This document shows, in pieces, positions 1-9,316 of a stretch of 64,000 nt of DNA. This stretch comes from an uncultured Hyphomicrobiales bacterium (lineage in GTDB: Bacteria > Pseudomonadota > Alphaproteobacteria > Rhizobiales > Beijerinckiaceae), in contig CAIOVE010000032.1 in assembly GCA_903861645.1 (NCBI GenBank), forward strand, positions 27,201 to 91,200, written 5' to 3'. The number at the start of each line of letters is the position of its first letter. The first letter of the stretch is position 1. Made by a program: the position numbers and the translations under genes. The notes below the pieces were generated by a model that saw only the letters and a program-made list of their open reading frames with translations, had not been told where the DNA came from and made no database searches.

Positions 1-1
1 C

Positions 2-784
2 GAGGAATTGCTTCATCGCCTTTTCGCGGCCCTTCTCGGGGTCGACGAACTTCAGCGCGTCGCTCTTGCAGTTGAGGTAGTCGAGCGCCTGATCCTGCGT
101 CATGCCGCGCACGGAGCGCACGGCGTCCTTGGTGTAGCGCACGGCGGCGGGGCTCTTGGCCTCGAGCATCTTGGCGAACTCCAGCGTCCTGGCGCGTAGT
201 TCGGCGACGGGGTAGGACTTGTTCACGAACTTCATGTCGGCGGCTTCCTTGCCGCTGAAGCGCTCGCCCGTGACGGAGTAATAGATCGCGTCGCGATAGC
301 CCATGGCCTGCGTCACGGCCCAGGCCACGAGGCCGCCGGGGATGATGCCCCAGTTGACCTCCGACAGGCCGAAGGTGGCGTCATCGGCCGCGATGGCGAA
401 GTCGCAGGCGATGACCGGCGTGAAGCCGCCGCCGAAGCAATAGCCATGCACCATGGCGATGGTGGCCTTGGGGAAGCGGGACAGCTTGTCCCAGCGCCAG
501 GAATGGGCGGCGCGGCGGGCGCGCACGCGCAGCTTGGGGTCTTCCTCGGTGCCGCGGAAATAGAGCTTCAGATCCTGCCCGGCGCAGAAGTGACCGCCGG
601 CGCCGGTGATGACGACAACGCGCGTCTGGTCGTCCTCCTCGGCCCAGTCGAGCGCCTCGCACATGTCCATGTGCAGTTGCGGGCTCATGGCGTTGCGCTT
701 TTCCGGACGATTGAGAACGATGAAGGTCACGCCGCCCTCGCGTTCAATCTTCACGTTTTCGAGCTTGATCACTTCGTCCGTCAT
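2..784 (-). CDS. Enoyl-CoA hydratase/isomerase family protein, p-hydroxycinnamoyl-CoA hydratase/lyase-like (3' end outside window)
   Basis: Manual reverse-strand translation from ATG at 784: MTDEVIKLENVKIEREGGVTFIVLNRPEKRNAMSPQLHMDM...TGAGGHFCAGQDLKLYFRG...KATIAMVHGYCFGGGFTPVIACDFAIAADDATFGLSEVNWG. Crotonase fold with NRPEKRNAMSP and FGLSEVNWG motifs; runs off the left edge. Confidence 0.85.
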   Translation of the reverse strand, partial: MTDEVIKLENVKIEREGGVTFIVLNRPEKRNAMSPQLHMDMCEALDWAEEDDQTRVVVITGAGGHFCAGQDLKLYFRGTEEDPKLRVRARRAAHSWRWDKLSRFPKATIAMVHGYCFGGGFTPVIACDFAIAADDATFGLSEVNWGIIPGGLVAWAVTQAMGYRDAIYYSVTGERFSGKEAADMKFVNKSYPVAELRARTLEFAKMLEAKSPAAVRYTKDAVRSVRGMTQDQALDYLNCKSDALKFVDPEKGREKAMKQFL

Positions 785-895
785 GGGTTCCTCCCGAAAG
801 GATTTATCGACGGGGCGCTTGTGCGGCCCCTGCCGGTTTCCCTTCATTGATACACAGCCGCCGCCCATGGGGTCAATGCGCGCCCTTGCCGCATT

Positions 896-1921
896 TCAGG
901 GCGGCGCGATGGCCGCGCGGGCCTTTTCAACGATGTCGCGCGGCGTGGCGTAAAGCGCCTTGATCGTGGCTTCGAGTTTGGCGCCGGTCATCAGGGATGG
1001 CTGCAAGCCTTGCCGCGCCGCGTCGGCCAGAAGGTCGGGGTCGGCAAGGGTTCTGGTGAAGGCGGCGCGTATGGCCTCGACTCGCTCGCGCGGCGCGTCG
1101 GGCGCCATGACGAAGGGGCGGGTGAAGGCGAATTGTCCGTAGATGATTTCGAGGATTTGCCGTTGCTCGGGCGTCCTGGCGAAGTTAAGCGCGCGCGGCA
1201 CGCCGGCGCGGTCAAGCTCGGGATCGGTGCGGATCGTTTCCTGCACCAGCACCCGCACGGGCGCGTCGGGCGACCGCCACTCGGGCCGCTGGGAAACAAC
1301 GCTGGTGTAGCCCATGCCGCAAATGCCTTGAACCTCGCCCTTGTCCATGGCGAGCAGAACCTCGCGCGTGCCGGGATAGCCGCTGATCAGCCGGAATTTG
1401 GCGCCGAGCGTGGTCTTGAGCGCCGTCGGCATGTCGTGTGTCGTGCCGCCGCTCGATCCGATGATGGCCTCGGTCGAGAAAACGTCGGCGAAGGTCTGGA
1501 CGCGGGCGTCCTTGCGCATCAGGCAGGTCGAGACCTCGGCGTTGGCGCTGCCGATGTAATTGAAGGCGCGCGGGTCGTACTTGACGATGCCGCGTTCGCC
1601 AAGCAGCGGCTCAAGCAGGGAGCCGGACGACGTCGCGGCGATAACCGTGCCGTCGCGTGGCGCGATGGAGACGAGATAATTCACCGCCGTCGCGCCGCCG
1701 GCGCCCACCATGTTGTTGTAGACGACGGTTGGATGGCCGGGCAGATATTTGCCGATGTAGCGGCCGACGAGGCGACCGTAGGCGTCATAGCCGCCGCCGA
1801 CGTTGGAGCCGATGACGATGGTCAGGTTCTTGCCGCGATAGAATTGCTCGATCGCGTCCTGCGCCCGCGCGTGGCCCATGCTCAGCCACAGGCAAAAGAG
1901 CGCAAGCCATCGCCGCCACAT
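896..1921 (-). CDS. Tripartite tricarboxylate transporter substrate-binding protein (TctC/Bug family)
   Basis: 341 aa ORF with signal peptide (LALFCLWLSMGHARA), then FYRGKNLTIVIGSNVGGGYDAYGRLVGRYIGKYLPGHPTVVYNNMVGAGG, a TctC/Bug signature. Confidence 0.85.
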   Translation of the reverse strand: MWRRWLALFCLWLSMGHARAQDAIEQFYRGKNLTIVIGSNVGGGYDAYGRLVGRYIGKYLPGHPTVVYNNMVGAGGATAVNYLVSIAPRDGTVIAATSSGSLLEPLLGERGIVKYDPRAFNYIGSANAEVSTCLMRKDARVQTFADVFSTEAIIGSSGGTTHDMPTALKTTLGAKFRLISGYPGTREVLLAMDKGEVQGICGMGYTSVVSQRPEWRSPDAPVRVLVQETIRTDPELDRAGVPRALNFARTPEQRQILEIIYGQFAFTRPFVMAPDAPRERVEAIRAAFTRTLADPDLLADAARQGLQPSLMTGAKLEATIKALYATPRDIVEKARAAIAPP

Positions 1922-1997
1922 GATGCGTCCTCCCGTTCGTGGACGCGCCGTTCGCGCGCCTCGTGTTTGGTTCAGCCTAGCACATCCGGCGCGCGCG

Positions 1998-2792
1998 TCA
2001 GCCCGCGACGACCTCGCGATCGGCCATGCGGGCCTCCTCGCGGATCAAAGCCCAGAGGGTTTCGTGCAGTCGCGCAAGCTCTACGCGCGCCGAGGGTTTT
2101 CGTCGCTCGTCGCGGGGGATGCCAATCGAGACGATCTCGCGCACGCGGCCGGGGCGTCGGCGCAAGACCACGACGCGGTCGGCCATGCGCAGGGCCTCGT
2201 CGAGATTATGCGTGACGTAAACGCCGGTGGTCTTCTCACGGGCCCAGATAGCCTCGAAATCATCCATCAACAATTCGCGTGTCTGCGCGTCTAGCGCCGA
2301 CAGCGGTTCGTCCATCAAGAGCACGGCAGGGCTGACGACCAGCGCGCGGGCGATGCCGACGCGCTGACGCATGCCGCCGGAGAGCTGTTTCGGCAGCGCG
2401 CCCGCGAAATCGGCGAGCCCCGTGCGCGCCAGCGCCTCGGTCACGCGCGCGGCTTTCTCCGCCTTGTCCATGCGATGATGTTCGAGGGGAAGCATGACGT
2501 TGCCGCGCACGTCGCGCCACGGCAACAGGGCGAAATCCTGAAAGATGAAGGTGAAGGGATTGAGCGAATTCGCCGGCAGTTCGCCGCGCACGCCAACGGC
2601 GCCGCTGGTGGGCTCGATCAATCCGCCGATAATGCCCAGCAACGTGGATTTGCCACAGCCGGAGGGGCCGATGATCGCGACGATCTCGCCTTCGGCCACC
2701 TCGAGCGAAACGCCATCGAGCGCCGTGGTGGCGCCATAGGCGTGCGAGACGTTGGAGACGCTCAACTCGAATGTCACGCGCGAGCGCTCCAA
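1998..2792 (-). CDS. ABC transporter ATP-binding protein, nitrate/sulfonate/taurine (SsuB/TauB) type
   Basis: 264 aa; Walker A GPSGCGKST, signature LSGGMRQRVGIARAL, Walker B VLLMDEPLSALD, FQDFALLPWRDV typical of SsuB/TauB. Confidence 0.88.
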   Translation of the reverse strand: MERSRVTFELSVSNVSHAYGATTALDGVSLEVAEGEIVAIIGPSGCGKSTLLGIIGGLIEPTSGAVGVRGELPANSLNPFTFIFQDFALLPWRDVRGNVMLPLEHHRMDKAEKAARVTEALARTGLADFAGALPKQLSGGMRQRVGIARALVVSPAVLLMDEPLSALDAQTRELLMDDFEAIWAREKTTGVYVTHNLDEALRMADRVVVLRRRPGRVREIVSIGIPRDERRKPSARVELARLHETLWALIREEARMADREVVAG

Positions 2793-2798
2793 CGGAAA

Positions 2799-3305
2799 TC
2801 AGCCGCGGCCGTACCAGCGATCGGACATGACAAGCGTGCGCTTCTTGTTGCGGGGATCGTCGCCCGTTATGGTCGCGCCCTCGCTGTCGATGCGCTCGAA
2901 CCGATCGCCATCGGCGGAGGACGAGCCGACGCGCAGCAGCACCATCGGCTCCTTGCTCACCGTCTGGAACCAGTAAAACGTCCCGCGTGGCAGCAGCACG
3001 CCCTCGCCGGCGCCGATGATCTTTTCCTCGCCCTTGGGGCCGTAAAAGCGCGCCGCGCCTTGCAGGATCACGAAGGTATGGTCCTCGTTGGGATGCGCGT
3101 GCAATTCATTCTCGCCGCCCGACGCGTAGGTCTTCAACACGACCCACATGTTGGCCGATGTCGCCATGGGGATATTGGTGCGGCCATCCAGCGGCAGTTG
3201 CGCTTCAAGCTTGAAGAAGCTGGGGACGCCGTCGCGCGAGCGGGCCTCGATGGCCGCGTGCAGGTCGTCGGACGTTTCGGGAATAGCGCGCGCGTCATCC
3301 GCCAT
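2799..3305 (-). CDS. Cupin domain-containing protein
   Basis: 168 aa; ENELHAHPNEDHTFVILQGAARFYGPKGEEKIIGAGEGVLLPRGTFYWFQTV cupin motifs. Confidence 0.8.
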   Translation of the reverse strand: MADDARAIPETSDDLHAAIEARSRDGVPSFFKLEAQLPLDGRTNIPMATSANMWVVLKTYASGGENELHAHPNEDHTFVILQGAARFYGPKGEEKIIGAGEGVLLPRGTFYWFQTVSKEPMVLLRVGSSSADGDRFERIDSEGATITGDDPRNKKRTLVMSDRWYGRG

Positions 3306-3372
3306 GGTCGATCTCCCCCGGTCGCGAAGTCACGGTTTCGCGCCAAAGTTATGGGCGGGGCGGGGTGGCCGG

Positions 3373-4014
3373 TCAAGCAAGCGATGGTCGCCAGTCCGGC
3401 AACAGGCCGCTCGCGATCAGGCGATCCACGTCGGCGGGACGATCAATGTCCCAGACCACGGCGGGTTCGCTGAATGTCAGCCCTCGCGCGCGCAACCGCC
3501 GGCGCGTTTCCGCCATCACTGTGTCGACGCTCCAGACCATGCTTTCGAATAGTTCGGGCGCCGGTCGACGCAGACCCACGAGGGCGTAGCCGCCATCCTC
3601 GGCCGGCAGAAACACCGCGTCGTGGTCGTGCAAGCCCTCGGCGCAGGCGCGCAACAGCGGCGCGTCGATGACGGGCGCGTCCGTGCCCATCAGCAACAGC
3701 GGGCAATCATCCGCGAAGGCCGCGCGTATGCGCGCGCCAAGATCGCCCACCGGTTGGGCGCGCGTCGCGACATCGAAGACGCTGGCGATATCGGCAAGAA
3801 AGGGATCGGCGGCGTCGGGCGCGCACCAAAGGGTGACGGGCCCAAGACGGGCTTCCGCGACCACTTGCAGCGCGTGGCGGATGAGATGGCGATGCAGATC
3901 GGCGGCGCCGTCCGCGCCAAGCCGAGGGATGAGGCGCGTTTTCGTCGCGCCGGGGGTGGGCGCGCGCGTCATGATCGCGACGGCGACGTCAATCCGGTCC
4001 GGGTCGATAGCCAT
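3373..4014 (-). CDS. TIGR04282-type (arsenosugar biosynthesis-like) glycosyltransferase, DUF2064
   Basis: 213 aa; VAIMTRAPTPGATKTRLIPRLGADGAADLHRHLIRHAL...LLMGTDAPVIDAPLLRACAEGLHDHDAVFLPAEDGGYALVGLRRP. Confidence 0.8.
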   Translation of the reverse strand: MAIDPDRIDVAVAIMTRAPTPGATKTRLIPRLGADGAADLHRHLIRHALQVVAEARLGPVTLWCAPDAADPFLADIASVFDVATRAQPVGDLGARIRAAFADDCPLLLMGTDAPVIDAPLLRACAEGLHDHDAVFLPAEDGGYALVGLRRPAPELFESMVWSVDTVMAETRRRLRARGLTFSEPAVVWDIDRPADVDRLIASGLLPDWRPSLA

Positions 4015-4702
4015 ATCTCACCGCGAGATCGCGTGGGTCGGCGCCAAGGAAGTAGGCCGCCCGCAAACGCCACATCAGCAGGATTGTTCCGATAACGCCA
4101 TGCTTTTCCCAGCGCCGGCCCGATGTCGTCGCGCGGGCGCGCAGGCAGAGCGGCGGGCCAAGGCGTTTCATGCGCGCGGAAAACGCGATGTCCTCCATCA
4201 GCGGGATATCGGGAAAGCCGCCCGTCGCGCGAAACGCGTCGGCGCGCGCGAAGATCGCCTGATCGCCGGTGGCGATTCCCGTCAGGCGCGAGCGAATGTT
4301 CATCAGCTTGGCGACCACGCGCAGCAGGAGCGACGCGCCATCGATTTGAACATCGAAACGACCCCATGCGCGGCCGCTCGCCGTGAGCCCGTCGAGCACG
4401 AGCGCGTCGGCGTTGTCGGGCAGGCGCGTGTCGACGTGGAGAAACAGCAGCGTGTCGCTTGCGGCGCGCGCGGCGGCGGCGTTCATCTGCGAGGCGCGCC
4501 CGCGCGGCGCGGCGATAACGAGATCGCCCGCGCCCGCCGCCAGCGCCATCGTCGCGTCGCCGCTGCCGCCATCGCACAGGATTATTTCGACGCCGCGCGC
4601 GCGCAACGGCGCAAGCGCGCGCAACGCCTGTATGATCGAGTCCGCCTCGTTCAGAACGGGAACGAGTATGGACAGGGGCGGCTTCAAGCCTTGCGCGACC
4701 AT
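3989..4702 (-). CDS. TIGR04283-type (arsenosugar biosynthesis-like) glycosyltransferase, GT2 fold
   Basis: ORF track frame 3989..5638; real start placed at ATG 4702 (MVAQGLKPPLSILVPVLNEADSIIQALRAL...LLFLHVDTRLP...GRFDVQIDG...TGDQAIFARADAFRATGGFPDIPLMEDIAFS). 26-nt overlap with the DUF2064 gene. Confidence 0.8.
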   Translation of the reverse strand: MVAQGLKPPLSILVPVLNEADSIIQALRALAPLRARGVEIILCDGGSGDATMALAAGAGDLVIAAPRGRASQMNAAAARAASDTLLFLHVDTRLPDNADALVLDGLTASGRAWGRFDVQIDGASLLLRVVAKLMNIRSRLTGIATGDQAIFARADAFRATGGFPDIPLMEDIAFSARMKRLGPPLCLRARATTSGRRWEKHGVIGTILLMWRLRAAYFLGADPRDLAVRYGYRPGPD

Positions 4703-5529
4703 CCGGGCGGATTGGTCGCCTTGACGCGGCGCGCCTCCTTGACGAGTTCCTTCACCGCGCCCGCGATGGGTAGGGAAAGGCCCGCCTGATCGGCCATTTT
4801 CGAGACGATCTGCATGTCCTTCAGCGCCCAGGTGAAGCTTGTCTGCTCCCAGTCCTCCAGCGCCTGACTCTTGCCGGAACTCAGCATCAGCGCCTCGCGC
4901 AGCTTGGGCAGGTCGATGCCGGTGGATTCCGCCACGCGCCCGGCCTCGATCAGGCCGATGCTCGTCACCCACAGCAACATGTTGTTCATGGCCTTGGCGA
5001 CCTGCCCGTGGCCGACGTCGCCGAGATGGGCGATGTCGGACGCGAAGGTCGAATAGACTTCGCGTCCGCGCGCCACGACTTCGTCGCGGCCGCCGAACAG
5101 CGCCAGCAACTTGCCCTCGTCGGCGAACCAGCGACCCCGGCAGATCGGCGCGTCGAGCACGTCGCAGCCGCGCGCGCGCGCCGCGGCGTCGAGCGCCTTC
5201 ACCGTGTCCGGCGAAACGGTCGACGAAACCGCGATGATCGCGCCGCGCGGCAAAGCTGCGAGCACGCCGTTGCCTCCCAGTGTGACCTCGTTGACTTCCT
5301 CGTCGTAGCCAACGCCGAGAATGATGAAATCGCTGACCGCGCCGAGCGCCGCGGGGGTGTCGGCGATTTTCGCGCCCATTTCCGCGACCTTCGCGAGGTT
5401 GTCCTTGCTGACGTCGACGGCCGTGACGTCGTAGCCATGCTTGATCATGTGCTTGACCATCGGCTGGCCCATGCGTCCAACGCCAATGATGCCAACCCGC
5501 GCTTTTTTCGTCGTCATTCCCGCCTCCAT
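4684..5529 (-). CDS. NAD(P)-dependent oxidoreductase, 3-hydroxyisobutyrate dehydrogenase family
   Basis: 281 aa; VGIIGVGRMGQPMVKHMIKHGYDVTAVDVS Rossmann motif, DAPICRGRWFADEGKLLALFGG, GQVAKAMNNMLLW. Confidence 0.87.
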   Translation of the reverse strand: MEAGMTTKKARVGIIGVGRMGQPMVKHMIKHGYDVTAVDVSKDNLAKVAEMGAKIADTPAALGAVSDFIILGVGYDEEVNEVTLGGNGVLAALPRGAIIAVSSTVSPDTVKALDAAARARGCDVLDAPICRGRWFADEGKLLALFGGRDEVVARGREVYSTFASDIAHLGDVGHGQVAKAMNNMLLWVTSIGLIEAGRVAESTGIDLPKLREALMLSSGKSQALEDWEQTSFTWALKDMQIVSKMADQAGLSLPIAGAVKELVKEARRVKATNPPGWSRKA

Positions 5530-5534
5530 GTTGT

Positions 5535-7193
5535 TCAGCCTTCGAGGCCGTAGATTTTTCTAGCCTTGTCGGCGGACACATATCCCTCGGCGACATCGCG
5601 CGCCACGGACGCCTTGTCGCGCGCGCGTGGATCGCCAAAGCCGCCGCCGCCTGCGCTCTGGATGAGAAACCGGTCGCCCGCCTTCAGATCATAGCGGCCG
5701 GACGCGCGGGTTTCGATTTCGTCGGGGGCGCCAACGCGCACGACGAAACGACCGCCGGCCCCATCGCCGCCGCCGCCAACGCCGCCCGGCGGAAACCGGC
5801 TCTTGTCGAAGCGCCGGATGATCATCGCGTCCTCCAGCAATTCATATTCGCGCTGGAAGGAGACGCCGCCGCGCCATTGGCCGGCGCCGCCGGTGTCCGG
5901 CACGATGTTGAATTGCCTGATGCGGCAGGGATATTCGGACTCGAGAATTTCGATCGGCGTCACGTGCAGATTGCTGAGATGGGCCGCCGTGCAGGACGCG
6001 CCGTCGGAGCCTTGACCGCCGCCGTAGGCGGAACCGACGATCTCGTATTGCATGGCCGACTGACCGGGTCGGCCCTTCGCCCACGCAATCAGCAGCGCGC
6101 TCGACGAACCCGCGTGCGCGCAGGCGCGCGTCGGATTGAGGCGAGCCATCGCCTCGAGAATGACGTCGACCAGTTTCAGATTGACCATCTGATAATTTGA
6201 CACGGGCGAGGGCGGCGACGCGTTGACCACCGTGTTGGGCGCCACGACGATCCTGATGCAATCGCGCATGCCATCGTTGAAGTGCAGCCGCGGGCCAAGG
6301 CTGCCGATCAGCGAATAGAACACGCAGGCCTCGACCATCGAGGGCCGCAGGTTGATGGGCCCGCGCGCCTGCGGATCGCTGCCGGTGAAATCGAATTCGG
6401 CGACGCCATCCCTGATGTTGATCGTGACGGCGAGCTTCACCGGTTTGTCGATGGCGACGCCGTCGTTGTCGAGAAAACCCTCCGCGGAAGACGAGGCCTC
6501 GGGCAGTTTCGCGATGGCGCCGCGCAGTTCCTCGGCGGCGCCGCGGAGAATGGCCGCGAAGGCGCCGGTAACGGTCGCCGCGCCAAAGCGCGCGCAGAGT
6601 TCGCCGACGCGCGTCGCGCCCATTTGCGTGACGGCGATCTGCGCGGTCATGTCGCCGCCAACGAGCGTGGGTTGCCGCGAATTGGCCAGAATGAATCGCT
6701 CGATGTCGGGCAGCACGCGCCCGGCGTCGCGAATCTTGATTGGCGGAACCAGCACGCCCTCGTGAAACATTTCCGTCGCGTTGGCCGACGTCGATCCGGG
6801 CACGGTGCCGCCGACGTCGGCCTTGTGCGCGATGGAGCCCGCGAAGGCGACGATGTCGCCATTGGCGAACACCGGCGCGACGAAGGCCATGTCGGACACA
6901 TGCGGCAATCCGCCCTCGTAGGGATGGTTGCTGACGAAAACGTCGCCTTCCCCGATGTCGCCGCCGGGTCCGTAGAGTTCGAGCACGCGCCCGACGAGAT
7001 GACGATACACTGGCGCGTGGAAGAACATGGGCGGCGAGACGATGAGGCGGCCCTCGCGGTCGAGAATGACGCAGGAGAAGTCGCGCGACTCGCGGATGAT
7101 CGTCGAATAGCCCGAGCGATAGAAATGATAGTGCATTTCATCGACGAGGCTGGCGATCTTGTTGCGCAGGATCTGGATGGTGATCGCGTCCAT
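5535..7193 (-). CDS. Hydantoinase B/oxoprolinase family protein
   Basis: 552 aa; ILRNKIASLVDEMHYHFYRSGYSTIIRESRDFSCVILD...GDVFVSNHPYEGGLPHVSDMAFVAPVF; HyuB signatures; C-term SAGGGGFGDP. Confidence 0.92.
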   Translation of the reverse strand: MDAITIQILRNKIASLVDEMHYHFYRSGYSTIIRESRDFSCVILDREGRLIVSPPMFFHAPVYRHLVGRVLELYGPGGDIGEGDVFVSNHPYEGGLPHVSDMAFVAPVFANGDIVAFAGSIAHKADVGGTVPGSTSANATEMFHEGVLVPPIKIRDAGRVLPDIERFILANSRQPTLVGGDMTAQIAVTQMGATRVGELCARFGAATVTGAFAAILRGAAEELRGAIAKLPEASSSAEGFLDNDGVAIDKPVKLAVTINIRDGVAEFDFTGSDPQARGPINLRPSMVEACVFYSLIGSLGPRLHFNDGMRDCIRIVVAPNTVVNASPPSPVSNYQMVNLKLVDVILEAMARLNPTRACAHAGSSSALLIAWAKGRPGQSAMQYEIVGSAYGGGQGSDGASCTAAHLSNLHVTPIEILESEYPCRIRQFNIVPDTGGAGQWRGGVSFQREYELLEDAMIIRRFDKSRFPPGGVGGGGDGAGGRFVVRVGAPDEIETRASGRYDLKAGDRFLIQSAGGGGFGDPRARDKASVARDVAEGYVSADKARKIYGLEG

Positions 7194-7195
7194 GA

Positions 7196-9292
7196 TCAGG
7201 CGGCTCCCTTTTCGAGCAGGAGATTGCGATGGCCGTCGACCCGGCCCGTCCAGCCGGACGGCACGATGGTCGTGGCGTCGAATTGCTCCACCACGGCGGG
7301 GCCGGCGATGGTCGCGCCGATGTCGAGACCATCGCGTTCATAGACCGTCGCGACCACGGCGGTCTTGCCGTCGAAATAGATGTCGCGGCGGCCCTTGATC
7401 GCGTCGGCGACGGCGCGCGGCGTGGCGGGCGGCGCCTCGAGCCGTTGCTGGTATTTGGGCGCGGCGACGCGCGCGCGAACGCGATAGCTGACAATCTCCA
7501 CCGGTCGTTCATGGGCCGCGTGGCCGTGGACTTGGGCGTGGCGTTCGTCGAATTTTTCACGCGCGGCGGCCAGCTTGGCGGCGTCGAGGCGTCCCGCCGC
7601 GGCGCCTTCGAGCGGCGTGCGCAATTCATAGCCCTGGCCGGTGTAGCGCATGTCGAGTTCGCGCAGGAACACGGCGGGATGATCGCCAAGACCCTCCGCG
7701 GCGAGTTCCTCGCGCGCGCGCGCCTCAAGCCCGGCGAAGATGGCCTCGGCATGTTCGGGCGTGATTTCCGCCAGCGGCGTCAGTTCGGAGCGGATGTAGT
7801 CATGCACGACATCGGTGCAGAGCAGGCCAAGCGCCGAGAAGGCGCCGGGCCTCGGCGGCACAAGGATGCGGCGCATGTTGAGTTCCTCGGCGACCGCGGC
7901 CGCGTGCACCGCGCCGGCGCCGCCGAAGGGCAACAGCGTGTAGGTGGAGAGGTCGACACCGCGCTTGGCGGCGAAGACGAGAACCTCGTCGGCCATGCGC
8001 ATATCGACGATGCGGCGTACGCCGGCCGCGGCTTCGAGCGCGGTCATGCCGAGCGGTTGGGCGATATGCGTTTCGATCGCGGCGCGCGCGGCGGCGACAT
8101 CGAGTTTCTGCGACCCGCCGAGGAAATAATCGGGATTGAGATAGCCGCAGACGACGTCCGCGTCGGTCACCGTTGGGCGCGTTCCGCCGCGGCCATAGCA
8201 GGCCGGGCCGGGCGCCGCGCCGGCGCTTTGCGGGCCGACCGTGAGGAAGCCCGCGCCGTCGATCCACGCGATTGAACCACCGCCCGCCGAGATCGTCGTC
8301 ATGTCGAGGGCGGGCACGTCGATCTGGCGTCGCGCGATCACGCCTTCGGTGACTTCTAGCGGCGCGCCGCCCTCGATGAAGGCTATGTCGGCGGAGGTGC
8401 CGCCCATGTCGAGCGTTACGATGCCGTTGTCGGCGTCCGTCTCGGTGAGATAGGCGCTGGCCTGCGCGCCCGCGGCCGGGCCCGAGAACAGCGTATGCAC
8501 GGTCTTGCCGCCCGCGATGGCGGTCGCGAAGGGCATGACGCCGCCATTCGATTGCATGAGATAGCGTTGCTGCGTGAGCACGCCGGCCTCGTCGAGCCCC
8601 TTGTTGAGGTGATCGATGTAACGCACCAGCACGGGTTCGAGATAGGCGTTGAGCAGGGTGGTGGACATGCGCGGCCATTCACGCAGGCGCGGCAGCACCT
8701 CGCTGGAAATGGAAACGCTGAGTTCCGGCGCGACCTCGCGGATGATGCGCCGCGTTTCCTCCTCGTGCGCCGGATTCATGAACGAGAAGAGATAGCAGAC
8801 CGCGATGGAATCGACGCCCGCGGCTTGGAGCTCGCGCGCGGCGGCGCGCACGGCGTCCTTGTCGAGCGCGGTCAGGACAGCGCCCGCGTGGTCGGAGCGT
8901 TCGGGAATTTCCCGCGTCAGGCTCTGCGGCGCGATGGGCGTCGGCTTGGCGTAGAAATAGTCGAAGAGATTGCCGTCGCGCGCCTGCACCTGAATTTCCT
9001 GAATGGCGCGAAAACCCTTGGTGATGAGCAGGCCGACCTTCGCGCCGCGCATTTCAAGCAAGGCGTTGGTGGTGATGGTGGTGCCGTGGGCGAAGAACTC
9101 GATCTCGCCGGGCTTCACGCCCCGCGCCGCGAAACGCGACACGCCGTTGAGAACGCCGAGCGCCGGATTGTGCGGCGTGCTGGAGACTTTCTCGACGAGC
9201 AACTCGCCGCTCGCCACGTTCAGCAACACGAGATCGGTGTGCGTGCCACCCACGTCGACGCCAAGCCTGTAACGCGAACCCGCCATGACCAA
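7196..9292 (-). CDS. Hydantoinase/oxoprolinase family protein (HyuA)
   Basis: 698 aa; RLGVDVGGTHTDLVLLN, GTTITTNALLEMRGAKVGLLITKGF, TLDMGGTSADIAFIEGG; adjacent to hyuB. Confidence 0.93.
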   Translation of the reverse strand: MVMAGSRYRLGVDVGGTHTDLVLLNVASGELLVEKVSSTPHNPALGVLNGVSRFAARGVKPGEIEFFAHGTTITTNALLEMRGAKVGLLITKGFRAIQEIQVQARDGNLFDYFYAKPTPIAPQSLTREIPERSDHAGAVLTALDKDAVRAAARELQAAGVDSIAVCYLFSFMNPAHEEETRRIIREVAPELSVSISSEVLPRLREWPRMSTTLLNAYLEPVLVRYIDHLNKGLDEAGVLTQQRYLMQSNGGVMPFATAIAGGKTVHTLFSGPAAGAQASAYLTETDADNGIVTLDMGGTSADIAFIEGGAPLEVTEGVIARRQIDVPALDMTTISAGGGSIAWIDGAGFLTVGPQSAGAAPGPACYGRGGTRPTVTDADVVCGYLNPDYFLGGSQKLDVAAARAAIETHIAQPLGMTALEAAAGVRRIVDMRMADEVLVFAAKRGVDLSTYTLLPFGGAGAVHAAAVAEELNMRRILVPPRPGAFSALGLLCTDVVHDYIRSELTPLAEITPEHAEAIFAGLEARAREELAAEGLGDHPAVFLRELDMRYTGQGYELRTPLEGAAAGRLDAAKLAAAREKFDERHAQVHGHAAHERPVEIVSYRVRARVAAPKYQQRLEAPPATPRAVADAIKGRRDIYFDGKTAVVATVYERDGLDIGATIAGPAVVEQFDATTIVPSGWTGRVDGHRNLLLEKGAA

Positions 9293-9316
9293 TTCCAGTT
9301 TGCAAGAAAGCTTCGT

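Noticed and set aside
1010-2215. 401-aa plus-strand ORF opposite the TctC and ABC ATPase genes
   Set aside because: Antisense to two well-supported genes; Arg/Gly/Ala-rich composition typical of spurious ORFs in high-GC DNA; no family motif.
3989-5638. Apparent 549-aa fusion protein in the ORF track
   Set aside because: Only the C-terminal 237 aa is a real glycosyltransferase; the N-terminal part is an out-of-frame reading of the dehydrogenase gene.
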